DNA of 64,000 bases, taken from assembly GCA_002729695.1 (NCBI GenBank), contig PBYQ01000036.1, positions 112,276-176,275 on the forward strand, read 5' to 3'. Origin of the DNA: Citromicrobium sp. Its GTDB lineage: Bacteria; Pseudomonadota; Alphaproteobacteria; Sphingomonadales; Sphingomonadaceae. A program made the translations under genes and the position numbers. The notes under the pieces were generated by a model. That model was not told the DNA's origin, did no database searches, and saw only the letters and a list, made by a program, of their open reading frames with translations. Position 1 is the stretch's first letter, and every line of letters starts with the position of its first letter. Shown here in pieces: positions 35,802 to 49,418 of this stretch.

Positions 35802-37409
35802 ATGACCGCACCCGTACTCACCTCGATGCTCGACCGTGAAGCGCCCGATGCCAAGGCGCGCTTCGATCATAACAAGGCGCTGGCGAACGCGCTGCGCGAA
35901 AAGGTGGCCGAGGCCGCGCTGGGTGGGAGCGAAAAGCATCGCGAGCGGCATGTCTCTCGGGGCAAGCTGCTCCCCCGTGAGCGGGTGGAGCGGCTGCTCG
36001 ATCCCGGCTCGCCGTTTCTCGAAATCGGGCAGCTTGCCGCCAACGGCATGTACGAAGGCGACGTCAACGGCGCCTCGATGATCTGCGGTGTCGGTCGCGT
36101 GTCCGGGCGGCAGGTGATGATCGTGTGCAACGATCCGACCGTGAAGGGCGGCTCCTACTACCCGATGACGGTCAAGAAGCACCTGCGCGCGCAGGAAATC
36201 GCGCAGGAAAACCGCCTGCCGTGCATCTATCTGGTCGACAGCGGCGGGGCGAACCTGCCCTACCAGGCCGAGGTTTTTCCGGACAAGGATCACTTCGGGC
36301 GCATCTTCTTCAACCAGGCGCAGATGAGCAGAATCGGCATTCCGCAGATCGCCTGCGTGATGGGTAGCTGCACCGCGGGCGGGGCCTATGTGCCCGCGAT
36401 GAGCGACGAGAGCGTGATCGTGCGCAATCAGGGCACGATCTTCCTCGCCGGGCCGCCGCTGGTGAAGGCCGCGACGGGCGAGGAAATCAGCGCCGAGGAT
36501 CTGGGCGGCGGCGACCTCCACGCCAAGAAATCGGGCGTGGTCGACCATCTGGCCGAGAACGACGAACACGCGCTGACCATCGTGCGCGACATCGTCAGCC
36601 ATCTGGGAGCGAACACCGGTGCGGCGACCAACATCGACCTTCAGGAGCCCGTGCCGCCCAAGTTCGACGCCGAAGACCTCTACGCCCTGATCCCCGAGGA
36701 TGTCCGCGCGCCCTACGACGTGCACGAGGTAATCGCACGGCTGGTCGACGGCAGCGAGTTCCACGAGTTCAAGAAGGATTACGGCTCCACGCTGGTATGC
36801 GGTTTCGCGCATATCTGGGGCATGCCGGTGGCGGTGCTTGCCAATAATGGCGTGCTGTTCTCCGAAAGCGCCGTCAAAGGCGCGCACTTCATCGAGCTTG
36901 CGTGCCAGCGGCGCATACCGCTGCTGTTCCTGCAGAATATCTCCGGCTTCATGGTTGGCGGGAAATACGAGGCGGAAGGCATCGCCAAGCATGGCGCCAA
37001 GCTGGTGACCGCCGTGGCGACCGCGACAGTGCCCAAGGTCACGATCCTGATCGGCGGCAGCTTCGGCGCGGGCAATTACGGCATGGCAGGCCGCGCGTAC
37101 TCTCCGCGCTTCCTGTTCAGCTGGCCCAACAGCCGCATCTCGGTGATGGGCGGCGAACAGGCGGCCAGCGTGCTCGCCACGGTCCACCGCGACGCGGACT
37201 CGTGGACCGACGAACAGGCCGAGGAATTCAAGGCTCCGATCCGCCAGAAATACGAGGACGAGGGCAATCCCTACTACGCCACCGCGCGGATGTGGGACGA
37301 CGGCGTTATCGACCCGGTGCAGACCCGCGACGTACTGGGCCTCGCCTTCGCCGCCTGCCTCGAAGCACCGATCGAGGATCGCCCGCGCTTCGGCGTGTTC
37401 CGGATGTAG
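35802..37409 (+). CDS. mccB: Methylcrotonyl-CoA carboxylase carboxyltransferase (beta) subunit
   Basis: A 535-residue carboxyltransferase that moves carboxylate from biotin to 3-methylcrotonyl-CoA in leucine degradation. The length and [27 protein letters not shown] match MccB rather than PccB or AccD. The CoA and carboxyl sites appear as [16 protein letters not shown] and [22 protein letters not shown]. ivd upstream supports the call. The biotin-carrying mccA that normally follows is not present in the window; 354 bp of non-coding DNA comes next. Confidence 0.94.
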   Translation: MTAPVLTSMLDREAPDAKARFDHNKALANALREKVAEAALGGSEKHRERHVSRGKLLPRERVERLLDPGSPFLEIGQLAANGMYEGDVNGASMICGVGRVSGRQVMIVCNDPTVKGGSYYPMTVKKHLRAQEIAQENRLPCIYLVDSGGANLPYQAEVFPDKDHFGRIFFNQAQMSRIGIPQIACVMGSCTAGGAYVPAMSDESVIVRNQGTIFLAGPPLVKAATGEEISAEDLGGGDLHAKKSGVVDHLAENDEHALTIVRDIVSHLGANTGAATNIDLQEPVPPKFDAEDLYALIPEDVRAPYDVHEVIARLVDGSEFHEFKKDYGSTLVCGFAHIWGMPVAVLANNGVLFSESAVKGAHFIELACQRRIPLLFLQNISGFMVGGKYEAEGIAKHGAKLVTAVATATVPKVTILIGGSFGAGNYGMAGRAYSPRFLFSWPNSRISVMGGEQAASVLATVHRDADSWTDEQAEEFKAPIRQKYEDEGNPYYATARMWDDGVIDPVQTRDVLGLAFAACLEAPIEDRPRFGVFRM

Positions 37410-37428
37410 CGCCGCTTCGCACGACACA

Positions 37429-37446
37429 GGGTGACACGTGTCACCC
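37429..37446. promoter_or_regulatory. Perfect 18-bp palindrome downstream of mccB
   Basis: GGGTGACACGTGTCACCC is completely self-complementary, with a further TGTGTCACCC arm starting at 37448. The size and GC content fit either an operator or a dispersed palindromic repeat. It begins 20 bases after the mccB stop. Confidence 0.5.
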
Positions 37447-37563
37447 ATGTGTCACCCTGGAAAATCGCTTGCCTCTCAAAGGCTTGGATAGGTGCAGGCG
37501 ACACTTTAGCGGAATCGTGCCTTTTTTTTTGGCTGAAGGACAGCGCGTCGAGGGGCCGGGCAA

Positions 37564-37598
37564 CGACGATGCGAAAGAGCGGGGGCGATGCTAGCGCT
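37564..37598 (+). repeat. Three-copy intergenic element, copy C
   Basis: ACGATGCGAAAGAGCGG, then seven bases, then GCTAGCGCT, matching copies A and B (minus strand at 11 and 22 kb). It lies 155-189 bases beyond the mccB stop and about 165 bases before the next gene, in the direction of both. Confidence 0.5.
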
Positions 37599-37763
37599 CG
37601 AAGGGCGAGGAGGAAAATGCCTCCGCCCGCACTCCTCTGACCTGTCGTCTGCAATGTTCCGCCGGGATGCAGTCGGTCGATGGGTGAGCGCCCCCGGTCA
37701 CGGGTCGGCTTGACGCGCACTTCGATGCGGTGTGCCTTCAAGTATCGCAACCGGGGGGAAACA

Positions 37764-38297
37764 ATGGTGGCTTTAGCACTCAAGCAAATCGGGTTGGCGT
37801 TCCTCATCGTGGTCGTGTGCGTGGTGTTGCACGAAGTCGGCCACCTTCTCGCCGCCAAGGCGCTTGGCTACGACGCGGTCATTCGGATGAACAGCGTCTC
37901 GCTGGCCGGCGGTGCCACAAGCATCCGCGACCAGATCATCGTCGATGCCGCCGGGCCTCTGGTGACGGTGCTGCTGGCGCTGATCGGGCTGGCGATGAGC
38001 GCGCGCGGGGCGGTTGTCGGCCCGACGATCGTCTTCGGTGCGCTGATGATGCGGGTGCTGGCGGCGATCATCAGCCTGCAGATGCCCAACGACGAGGCGC
38101 GGATCAGCGAGCTATCGGGTCTGGGAACATGGACTCTCCCCGCGATCGTGGTGGCGGCGCTGGTGGTGGTCATGGTCATGTCCGCACGCAGGGCCGGCGT
38201 AGGGTGGGCATGGCTTTTCGGTTCGTGGATCGGCGCGTCGCTGGGCTTCGTGGTGGTCGTGTTCGGAGAGCCTTACCTGCCGGCGATCGCGGTGTGA
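37764..38297 (+). CDS. M50 (site-2)-like membrane metalloprotease homologue
   Basis: A 177-residue membrane protein with about five helices. The first holds VLHEVGHLLAAKALGY, an HExxH zinc motif at about residues 25-29, followed by DQIIVDAAGPLVTV, which resembles the AGP region of site-2 proteases. QMPNDEARI may supply the third metal ligand. It is much shorter than RseP and has no PDZ domain, so a minimal S2P-like intramembrane protease is likely; activity is not proven. GGGGGGAAACA directly before ATG 37764 fixes the start. Convergent with the next gene. Confidence 0.7.
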   Translation: MVALALKQIGLAFLIVVVCVVLHEVGHLLAAKALGYDAVIRMNSVSLAGGATSIRDQIIVDAAGPLVTVLLALIGLAMSARGAVVGPTIVFGALMMRVLAAIISLQMPNDEARISELSGLGTWTLPAIVVAALVVVMVMSARRAGVGWAWLFGSWIGASLGFVVVVFGEPYLPAIAV

Positions 38298-38303
38298 GGC
38301 ACG

Positions 38304-38975
38304 CTATTGGGCCCGGGTGTACACCCCGCTGAAGGTCACGTTCACGCCGCCGCAGCGGCGATTGTCCGAAATCACGAGGAAGTCGGCGAGCAGCGTCAGC
38401 TCCAGCTCGCACAGGTTGTCGTCCGAATAGCTCGCGTGCGCGCCTGCGATGTCGAGTTCTCCGGCCACCTCGCCGATATGGATCGTCGGCCAGTCGATTT
38501 CTTCGGGGCGGTCGGGCCAGAACGCTTCCCCCACGATCGAGAAACGGCCATATTTCGCACCGATGGTCACTTCCGGATTGCCGTTGCTGGTCCAGTCGCC
38601 GAGCCATCCATCGGGCGAGGGATGAGCATCGGGAGAAAGCACGGCCAGGTCTTCCATCCTGAGCCAGCCGGCGGTGCCGCCACCTTCATTGGGGTAGAAC
38701 GCGCAGACGAAGCCATCCGTCCGCCGCCCGTCCACAACCAGCGCATCGCCTGCGATGACATAAGAACGCGTGCGACAGTCGCTCCCCGCCGGGCAGAAAT
38801 CGGCGTCTTCGTAAAAGAACGCGCGCTGCGCGGTGACCCGCGCCTGCCGGAAACCATCGCCATCGGCGAACAGGCCGTTGCGGCAGGTCGTATCCTCGGC
38901 CTGTGCGGCGACCGGGCCGAACAGCGATGCCATCAGTGCAGCGGCAAGGATGCGACGAAGCATGGTCCCCAGCAT
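38304..38975 (-). CDS. Hypothetical secreted protein
   Basis: A 223-residue protein, not recognised. ATG 38975 has AAGGGAG seven bases upstream and opens a signal peptide (MLRRILAAALMASLFGPVAAQA). The mature part has about seven cysteines, an SH3-like segment (GGGTAGWLRMEDLAVL) near the middle, and a C-terminal half with DWTSNGNPEVTIGAKYGRFSI and NLCELELTLLADFLVISDNRRCGGVNVTFSG, resembling a lipocalin-like barrel that reports on a ligand. Likely periplasmic. Convergent with the protease-like gene, six bases apart. Confidence 0.7.
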   Translation of the reverse strand: MLGTMLRRILAAALMASLFGPVAAQAEDTTCRNGLFADGDGFRQARVTAQRAFFYEDADFCPAGSDCRTRSYVIAGDALVVDGRRTDGFVCAFYPNEGGGTAGWLRMEDLAVLSPDAHPSPDGWLGDWTSNGNPEVTIGAKYGRFSIVGEAFWPDRPEEIDWPTIHIGEVAGELDIAGAHASYSDDNLCELELTLLADFLVISDNRRCGGVNVTFSGVYTRAQ

Positions 38976-39058
38976 TGCAAGCTCCCTTGCGGTGCGACCC
39001 CAAGCCCATGTTGCCGCGATCCGCATCGCTTGGCTAGCGGGTCGTGTTCGTACCGGCC

Positions 39059-40228
39059 CTAAATCGCCTGCCCGCAGGCTTGGCCGCTCGCCCAGGCCCA
39101 CTGGAAATTATAGCCGCCGAGCCAGCCGGTCACATCGACCGCCTCGCCGATCGCGAACAGGCCGGGGACCTTTTTGGCCTCCATCGTCTGCGAGGAGAGT
39201 TCGGCGGTGGAAATGCCGCCTGCGGTTACCTCTGCCTTGGCGAAGCCTTCGCTGCCGTTGGGGTGGAATTGCCATCCGCGCAGGCGATCTTCCACTGCCT
39301 GCAATGCCTTGTCGGAGAGGCCCTGGAGTGGCCCTTCGAGGCCCAGCCGTCCGGCGAGCGTATCGGCCAGCCGTTCGGGTAGGTGCTCGCGCAGCACGCC
39401 GGTAACGCTCGCCTTTGGAGTCTCGCCCTTGCGCGAGATCAGCCAGCCGCGCGGCAGGTCGGGCAGGAAGTCGATCCGCAGCACTTCGCCGTGCCGCCAG
39501 TAGGAACTGGCCTGCAGGATCGCGGGGCCGGAGAGGCCCTTGTGCGTCAACAGCGCCGCCTCGCGGAATTTCGCCTTGCCAGCCTGCGCTTCGACGGGCG
39601 CGGAGACGCCCGACAGTTCGCGGAACAGCACATCTTCCCCGCCCAGCGTCAGCGGGACGAGCGCGGGGCGCGGCTCGACCACCTTGAGGCCGAACTGGCG
39701 CGCCAGATCGTACGCAAAGCCGGTCGCGCCCATCTTGGGAATCGAAGGACCGCCCGTGGCAATTACCAGCGCTGGCGCGCGGTGCGTCTCGCCGTTCGCC
39801 TCGACGATGAACCCGTCGCCATCGCGGCCGACCCGTTGGATGTCCTGACCGACCCGGACATCGACCGCGCCTTTGGCGCATTCGTCCAGCAGCATCGCGA
39901 CGATCTGCTTCGCCGAACCGTCGCAGAACAGCTGGCCGAGTGTCTTTTCGTGCCATGCGATCCCGTAGCGCTCGACCAGGTCGAGGAAATCGCGCGGGGT
40001 GTACCGCGCGAGCGCGGATTTGGCGAAATGGCGATTGGCAGAGAGGTAGTTGTCGGGCCCGGCGCCCAGATTGGTGAAATTGCACCGCCCGCCGCCCGAG
40101 ATCAGGATCTTCTTGCCCACCGCCTCGGCCTTTTCGAGCACCAGCACGCGCCGCCCGCGCTGGCTGGCGACGGCGGCGCAGAACAGTCCCGCAGCTCCGC
40201 CGCCCAGTATGATCGCATCATGGCCCAT
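39059..40228 (-). CDS. BaiN/RdsA-family NAD(P)/FAD-dependent oxidoreductase (HI0933-like)
   Basis: A 389-residue flavoprotein. The N-terminal FAD motif is ILGGGAAGLFCA (about 7-18), followed by the family hallmark KKILISGGGRCNFTN. Further landmarks are ALVIATGGPSIPKMGATGFAYDLA and LLTHKGLSGPAILQASSYW. The C-terminal KKVPGLFAIGEAVDVTGWLGGYNFQWAWASG closes the FAD domain. Relatives include BaiN of bile-acid metabolism, but most members, including this one, have no known substrate. Confidence 0.92.
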   Translation of the reverse strand: MGHDAIILGGGAAGLFCAAVASQRGRRVLVLEKAEAVGKKILISGGGRCNFTNLGAGPDNYLSANRHFAKSALARYTPRDFLDLVERYGIAWHEKTLGQLFCDGSAKQIVAMLLDECAKGAVDVRVGQDIQRVGRDGDGFIVEANGETHRAPALVIATGGPSIPKMGATGFAYDLARQFGLKVVEPRPALVPLTLGGEDVLFRELSGVSAPVEAQAGKAKFREAALLTHKGLSGPAILQASSYWRHGEVLRIDFLPDLPRGWLISRKGETPKASVTGVLREHLPERLADTLAGRLGLEGPLQGLSDKALQAVEDRLRGWQFHPNGSEGFAKAEVTAGGISTAELSSQTMEAKKVPGLFAIGEAVDVTGWLGGYNFQWAWASGQACGQAI

Positions 40229-40360
40229 GCGATGGTCCGTGGACGTTCGCTGCCGGCATGTCGAGCGGATGCGGAAAGGTTTCGGTAATGGTTCGTCCTA
40301 GTAAGAGACGCGCCGATCCACGCGCGCGACTTGCGCACGCCTCCGGTGCAATTGCGGTTC

Positions 40361-44828
<4,468 letters not shown>

Positions 44829-44866
44829 CGATTGACGTAGCGGAAGGGCTGCCCCATCCGCGCCCC

Positions 44867-46252
44867 ATGCTCTCTGTACTCGACATCTTCCGGATCGGGA
44901 TCGGTCCGTCCTCTTCGCACACGGTCGGCCCCATGCGTATCGCCCGGCGTTTCGTTCGGGCGCTGGAAAAGGCCAGCGGGCTCGACAAGGTCGCGCGGGT
45001 GGCGGTGGAATTGCAGGGCTCGCTCGCGCTGACCGGGGTGGGGCACGGCACCGTCGACGCGAGCATCCTCGGGCTGGCAGGCTTCCAGGCCGACCGGACC
45101 GATCCCGACAAGGCGGCGGACACGCTCGCCGGCATTCGCGAAACGAACCGGCTGATGCTGGGCGGCAAGCGCGAGATCGCCTTCGATCCCAAGGCCGACA
45201 TCGACCTTGCCGGGCACATCATCCCCGATCTGCATCCCAACGGGATGGTCCTTCGCGCCTACGACAAGGCGGGCGGAATCCTGCTTGAGCGGACCTATTT
45301 CTCCACCGGTGGCGGCTTTGTCGCGTCCGAAGCGCAGCTGCGCCGGCCGCCGAAGGACGACCGGGTGAAAGCGGGCGCGGACGTGCCGCATCCCTTCGGC
45401 TCGGCGAAGGAACTGCTTGCACTGTGTGCCGAGCATGATCTCACCGTCGCAGACCTGATCCTTGCCAACGAGGACGCGATGCGTCCGCGCGAGGGGACGA
45501 TTGCCGGGCTCGACCGAATCGCCGCCGCGATGGACCAGTGCATCGATCGCGGGCTGACCCAGCGCGGCATCCTGCCCGGCGGCCTCAAGGTGCAGCGCCG
45601 CGCGCCCGACCTGTGGGACAAGCTTTCGGGCAATCCCATGTCGAACGAGCGCGAGCAGCTGTTCGACTGGCTCAACTGCTACGCGATGGCGGTGAACGAG
45701 GAGAACGCCGCCGGGGGCCGCGTCGTGACCGCGCCCACCAATGGCGCGGCGGGGATCATCCCGTCGGTCATCCGCTTCTATTGCAAGACCGCCGAGGACG
45801 AGGATTGCATCGAGAAGCGGCGGCTATTCCTGCTCACCGCAGGCGCGGTCGGCCTTTTGTACAAGCAGCGCGCGAGCATTTCGGGCGCCGAGATGGGCTG
45901 TCAGGGAGAGGTCGGGGTAGCCTGTTCGATGGCGGCGGGCGGCCTCGCCGCGCTATGGGGCGGCAGTCCCGTGCAGGTCGCCTCGGCAGCCGAGATCGGG
46001 ATGGAGCACAATCTCGGCCTCACCTGTGATCCGGTCGGCGGGCTGGTGCAGGTGCCGTGCATCGAACGCAACGCGATCGGCGCCGTCAAGGCGGTCAATG
46101 CCGCGCGGCTGGCGCTGCACCGGACGGGCGCGGAAAGCCTCGTCAGTCTGGATCAGGTGATCGAGACCATGCGCCAGACCGGGCTCGACATGAGCAACAA
46201 GTACAAGGAAACGAGCCAGGGCGGGCTGGCGGTCAACGTGGTCGAATGCTGA
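44867..46252 (+). CDS. sdaA: L-serine dehydratase (iron-sulfur type)
   Basis: A 461-residue single-chain L-serine ammonia-lyase converting serine to pyruvate and ammonia. The beta domain begins [21 protein letters not shown]. The alpha domain carries [15 protein letters not shown] and cysteines in [17 protein letters not shown] and [19 protein letters not shown], which hold the 4Fe-4S cluster that acts as a Lewis acid. Length matches the fused enzyme of proteobacteria. It lies 38 bases after the ZIP gene. Confidence 0.95.
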   Translation: MLSVLDIFRIGIGPSSSHTVGPMRIARRFVRALEKASGLDKVARVAVELQGSLALTGVGHGTVDASILGLAGFQADRTDPDKAADTLAGIRETNRLMLGGKREIAFDPKADIDLAGHIIPDLHPNGMVLRAYDKAGGILLERTYFSTGGGFVASEAQLRRPPKDDRVKAGADVPHPFGSAKELLALCAEHDLTVADLILANEDAMRPREGTIAGLDRIAAAMDQCIDRGLTQRGILPGGLKVQRRAPDLWDKLSGNPMSNEREQLFDWLNCYAMAVNEENAAGGRVVTAPTNGAAGIIPSVIRFYCKTAEDEDCIEKRRLFLLTAGAVGLLYKQRASISGAEMGCQGEVGVACSMAAGGLAALWGGSPVQVASAAEIGMEHNLGLTCDPVGGLVQVPCIERNAIGAVKAVNAARLALHRTGAESLVSLDQVIETMRQTGLDMSNKYKETSQGGLAVNVVEC

Positions 46253-46273
46253 TCGTCGAAGGGTGAACGGAGC

Positions 46274-47044
46274 CTAGGGAAATGCGCGGCGAAACTTGAC
46301 CGCGCCGGCCCATATCGACTGGTCGAAAAGCGGCACCATCCCTGCGCGCGTCGCGTCGTCGAACTGGGTCGCGTGGCATTTGGCGGCCTCGGCGGCTCGG
46401 GCAAGCTCCGCTTCGTCGTATTCGGCGCGCGCGTTGATCAGCTTGGGATCGGTCGTGGCCCAGCGCTGCATTTCGGGTACCGGGGGAAGCGTGCCGTTTT
46501 CGATCGCGGGGAACAGCACCAGCGGCGCGGTGGGATCGTGATCGATCCGCTGGACGATCTCGGTCACCAGAGCGCTGACCATGCGGTGGTCGGCATGGCC
46601 ATAGCCGCCGTCGGGCCCCCAGGTGATGATCGAGGCGGGGCCGTACGATTCGATCAGCGCGCTCAGCTCGGCTTCGAGGGGGCTTGCCGCGCCATCTTTC
46701 GACTGCGCCTGTTCCCACAAGGTGCCATCGCCATAGCCGAGGAACACCGGCTCCTTCAGGCCGAGCGCGCGCGAGGAACAAAGCGCCTCCGCCTCGCGGG
46801 CAGCGGCCAGCTCGGCGCCCTTCTCGAAATCGGAAACGCCCGGCCCGGCATCGCCGCTTGTGGCGTAGATCACTGTGACTTCAACCCCGTCCGCCGCAGC
46901 ATCGGCCAGAGCAGGGGCGACAACCAGTTCGTCGTCGGGATGCGCGAAGATCGCCAGCATCGTCGGCGCGCGCTCCTGCGCATTGCCCGCCACGCACATC
47001 AGCATGCTCGCGCACAGCGCGCCGCCTGTCAGCCAGCACCTCAT
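46274..47044 (-). CDS. Secreted PIG-L family deacetylase
   Basis: A 256-residue enzyme with a signal peptide (MRCWLTGGALCASMLMCVAGNAQ), so it is likely periplasmic, unlike cytosolic MshB/BshB. The metal-binding motif AHPDDEL is at residues 34-40, and GYGHADHRM supplies the second histidine. The family removes acetyl groups from N-acetylglucosamine-type sugars; the substrate here is unknown. ATG 47044 is preceded by GGGAGGAT. A strong C-rich hairpin region upstream (47125-47290, minus strand) could be its leader. Confidence 0.85.
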   Translation of the reverse strand: MRCWLTGGALCASMLMCVAGNAQERAPTMLAIFAHPDDELVVAPALADAAADGVEVTVIYATSGDAGPGVSDFEKGAELAAAREAEALCSSRALGLKEPVFLGYGDGTLWEQAQSKDGAASPLEAELSALIESYGPASIITWGPDGGYGHADHRMVSALVTEIVQRIDHDPTAPLVLFPAIENGTLPPVPEMQRWATTDPKLINARAEYDEAELARAAEAAKCHATQFDDATRAGMVPLFDQSIWAGAVKFRRAFP

Positions 47045-47119
47045 CCGTATCCTCCCGCGCAACCTCTCACGGCGTGTATGGCAGGCGCGGCGCGCCCGGT
47101 CGAGCGGGAGCTATCGCCA

Positions 47120-47158
47120 TAAGTAAAAGGCCCGCCTGCCGGGGGTGGCAAGCGGGCC
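47120..47158 (-). terminator. Strong hairpin with U-rich tail on the minus strand
   Basis: Arms GGCCCGC and TGCC at 47129-47140 pair with GGCA and GCGGGCC at 47147-47158, around a five- to six-base loop. On the minus strand the hairpin is followed by TTTTACTT; no T tract follows on the plus strand. It therefore looks like a terminator or attenuator for leftward transcription, 85 bases before the PIG-L start codon. Confidence 0.55.
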
Positions 47159-47290
47159 GGAGGTGCATCCGCGGCCGGGGGGGAGGGGCCGCGAGACATG
47201 TCACCGAGGAGGAAGGCCGGGGGCGGATCAGGGGGGGGGAGAGGACGATCCGCCGCCGGCTCGGGAGGCGAAATAATCTTACACCGCCCT
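47125..47290 (-). ncRNA. Candidate structured C-rich RNA (small RNA or leader of the PIG-L gene)
   Basis: On the minus strand three hairpins follow one another, each presenting a C-rich loop. Stem GGCGGATC/GATCCGCC (47222-47229 and 47247-47254) has a 17-base loop with CCTCT and nine C. Stem GCGGCC/GGCCGC (47171-47176 and 47187-47192) has loop CCTCCCCCCC. The terminator hairpin (47129-47158) has loop CCCCC. Between the first two lies an unpaired TTCCTCCTC. CCTCC loops complement ribosome-binding sites, as in known C-rich small RNAs. No promoter was clearly identified, so the 5' end is a guess. Confidence 0.35.
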
Positions 47291-47839
47291 ATATGAAAGT
47301 GAGAAAACCCGCAGGTCGATGCACTTTTATGCAACTGTCTTAGAATGGCGCTCACGCGAGCGTCGCACGCTCTGTTGTCTCGAAAAGCACTCGGCTGAAC
47401 AGGGCGACTACCACATGCTCGAATGGAGGCTTCGGGATGGACAGAATGGGTCCATCCCACTGCCTCAAGCAGCGACAGCTCCCGCATCCGTCAGGAAAAA
47501 AACCCCGCAGATCAGCCTGTTTAGCCTCCTGAAGCGGTGGAAGGCACGTTGGTTCGCCGGGCCGCCTCCGTCCCACCGGATGCCGCCATCGCCGCGGATC
47601 GCGGCAGCGAGGCTGATACGGGGGGGTGGGATAAATCGGACAACGCGAATCGCCTTCGCACGGACTGCCGCATCTCGAACGGCCCCATGTGTTGCGCGGC
47701 GCTCAACCGGATCGGCGGCTTCGCCTTGGGTCCGAAGAGAGGGGATATACCTTGTCGCGGCTGCCCGGCCAGACACCCGCCCGTGCAACGGCAACGCCGC
47801 CCGCTGGACAGGCTGCGGGGCAGGACTTACCGCGCAGCC
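47291..47839. other. Gene-free region upstream of guaA
   Basis: No protein-coding gene is supported. A perfect nine-base hairpin (GGGATGGAC 47434-47442, GTCCATCCC 47450-47458) is present, followed by a CTGC/GCAG mini-stem; there is no T tract. TGCACTTTTATGCA at 47320-47333 is nearly palindromic. I see no match to a riboswitch, tmRNA, SRP RNA or RNase P. It may carry the guaA promoter and leader. Confidence 0.5.
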
Positions 47840-49414
47840 ATGCAGCCAGACCATCTCCCCGATTCCATCCTCATCGTCGATTTCGGCAGCCAGGTGACCC
47901 AGCTGATCGCGCGCCGCGTGCGCGAGGCGGGCGTCTATTCCGAGATCGCCCCGTTCAGCCAGGCCGAGGAAGCCTTCGCGCGGATGAAGCCCAAGGGCAT
48001 CATCCTCTCCGGATCGCCCGCCAGCGTGTGCGACGAAGGCAGCCCCCGCGCGCCGCAGGTGCTGTTCGATTCAGGCCTCCCGATCCTGGGCATCTGTTAC
48101 GGCCAGCAGGTGATGACCACCCAGCTCGGCGGCGAAGTGAAGCCGGGTCACGAGACCGGCGAAGGCGGCGAATTCGGCCGCGCGTTCCTGACCGTGACCG
48201 AGCCTTGTGTGCTCTTTGAAGGCCTGTGGAACGTCGGCGAGCGGCACCAGGTGTGGATGAGCCACGGCGACAAGGTCACACAGTTCGCGGAAGGATTCCG
48301 CATCGTCGCCACCAGCGATGGCGCTCCGTTTGCGCTGATCGCCGATGACGAGCGGCGCTATTACGGCACGCAGTTCCACCCCGAGGTGTTCCACACCCCC
48401 GATGGCGCAAAGCTGCTCGCCAATTTCGCGCGCCATGTCTGCGGCCTCTCGGGCGACTGGACCATGGCCGAATACCGCGCGACCAAGATCGCCGAAATCC
48501 GCGAGCAGGTGGGCGATGCGAAGGTCATCTGCGGGCTTTCCGGCGGGGTCGATTCCTCGGTCGCCGCGATCCTGATCCACGAGGCGATCGGCGAACAGCT
48601 GACCTGCGTCTTCGTCGACCACGGCCTGTTGCGCCAAGGCGAGCGCGAACAGGTCGAGACCATGTTCCGCGACCACTACAACATCCCGCTGGTGGTGGTG
48701 GACGCCGAGGAACGCTTCATGGCGGGCCTCGCGGGCCAGACCGACCCCGAGAAGAAGCGCAAGTTCATCGGCGGCGAGTTCATCAACGTTTTCGAGGAAG
48801 AGGCGAACAGGATCGGCGGTGCGGACTTCCTCGCGCAAGGCACGCTCTATCCCGATGTGATCGAGAGCGTTTCCTTCACCGGCGGGCCTTCGGTGACGAT
48901 CAAGTCGCACCACAATGTCGGTGGCCTGCCCGAGCGGATGAACATGAAGCTGGTCGAACCCTTGCGCGAATTGTTCAAGGACGAGGTCCGCGATCTGGGG
49001 CGCGAGCTAGGCCTGCCCGACATCTTCGTCGGCCGCCACCCGTTCCCCGGCCCCGGCCTCGCAATCCGTATTCCCGGCGAAGTGACCAAGGAACGCTGCG
49101 ACATCCTGCGCAAGGCGGACGCGATCTACCTCGAGGAAATCCGCAACGCCGGCCTCTACGACGCGATCTGGCAGGCCTTCGCCGTGCTGCTCCCGGTGAA
49201 GACCGTCGGCGTGATGGGCGACGGGCGCACCTACGACAGCGTGTGCGCCCTGCGCGCGGTGACCAGCACCGACGGGATGACGGCCGATGTCTATCCCTTC
49301 GACGGCGCATTTCTCAGCCGCGTGGCGACCCGCATCGTCAACGAGGTGCGCGGGATCAACCGGGTCGTCTACGACTACACCAGCAAGCCGCCCGGCACGA
49401 TCGAATGGGAGTGA
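47840..49414 (+). CDS. guaA: GMP synthase (glutamine-hydrolysing)
   Basis: A 524-residue enzyme that aminates XMP to GMP in purine synthesis. The glutaminase half has nucleophile Cys86 in GICYGQQ and the His/Glu pair in QFHPEVFHT. The synthetase half has the PP-loop [12 protein letters not shown] (about 226-237), and the dimerisation domain ends in [13 protein letters not shown], the universal GuaA C-terminus. ATG 47840 matches the family start at ILIVDFGSQ after a ten-residue lead. The FkbM gene follows four bases after the stop. Confidence 0.97.
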   Translation: MQPDHLPDSILIVDFGSQVTQLIARRVREAGVYSEIAPFSQAEEAFARMKPKGIILSGSPASVCDEGSPRAPQVLFDSGLPILGICYGQQVMTTQLGGEVKPGHETGEGGEFGRAFLTVTEPCVLFEGLWNVGERHQVWMSHGDKVTQFAEGFRIVATSDGAPFALIADDERRYYGTQFHPEVFHTPDGAKLLANFARHVCGLSGDWTMAEYRATKIAEIREQVGDAKVICGLSGGVDSSVAAILIHEAIGEQLTCVFVDHGLLRQGEREQVETMFRDHYNIPLVVVDAEERFMAGLAGQTDPEKKRKFIGGEFINVFEEEANRIGGADFLAQGTLYPDVIESVSFTGGPSVTIKSHHNVGGLPERMNMKLVEPLRELFKDEVRDLGRELGLPDIFVGRHPFPGPGLAIRIPGEVTKERCDILRKADAIYLEEIRNAGLYDAIWQAFAVLLPVKTVGVMGDGRTYDSVCALRAVTSTDGMTADVYPFDGAFLSRVATRIVNEVRGINRVVYDYTSKPPGTIEWE

Positions 49415-49418
49415 GCCA

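Larger units (their letters stand above)
37410..37763. other. 354-bp intergenic region after mccB
   Basis: No gene was found. It contains an 18-bp palindrome (37429-37446), a nine-T tract (37522-37530) without a convincing stem before it, copy C of the three-copy element (37564-37598), and a GGGGGGAAACA ribosome site directly before the next gene. A TTGACG hexamer near 37711 might be a -35 box, but no good -10 follows. Confidence 0.6.

Noticed and set aside
37522..37530. Nine-T tract as an mccB terminator
   Set aside because: No stable stem ends just before the T run.
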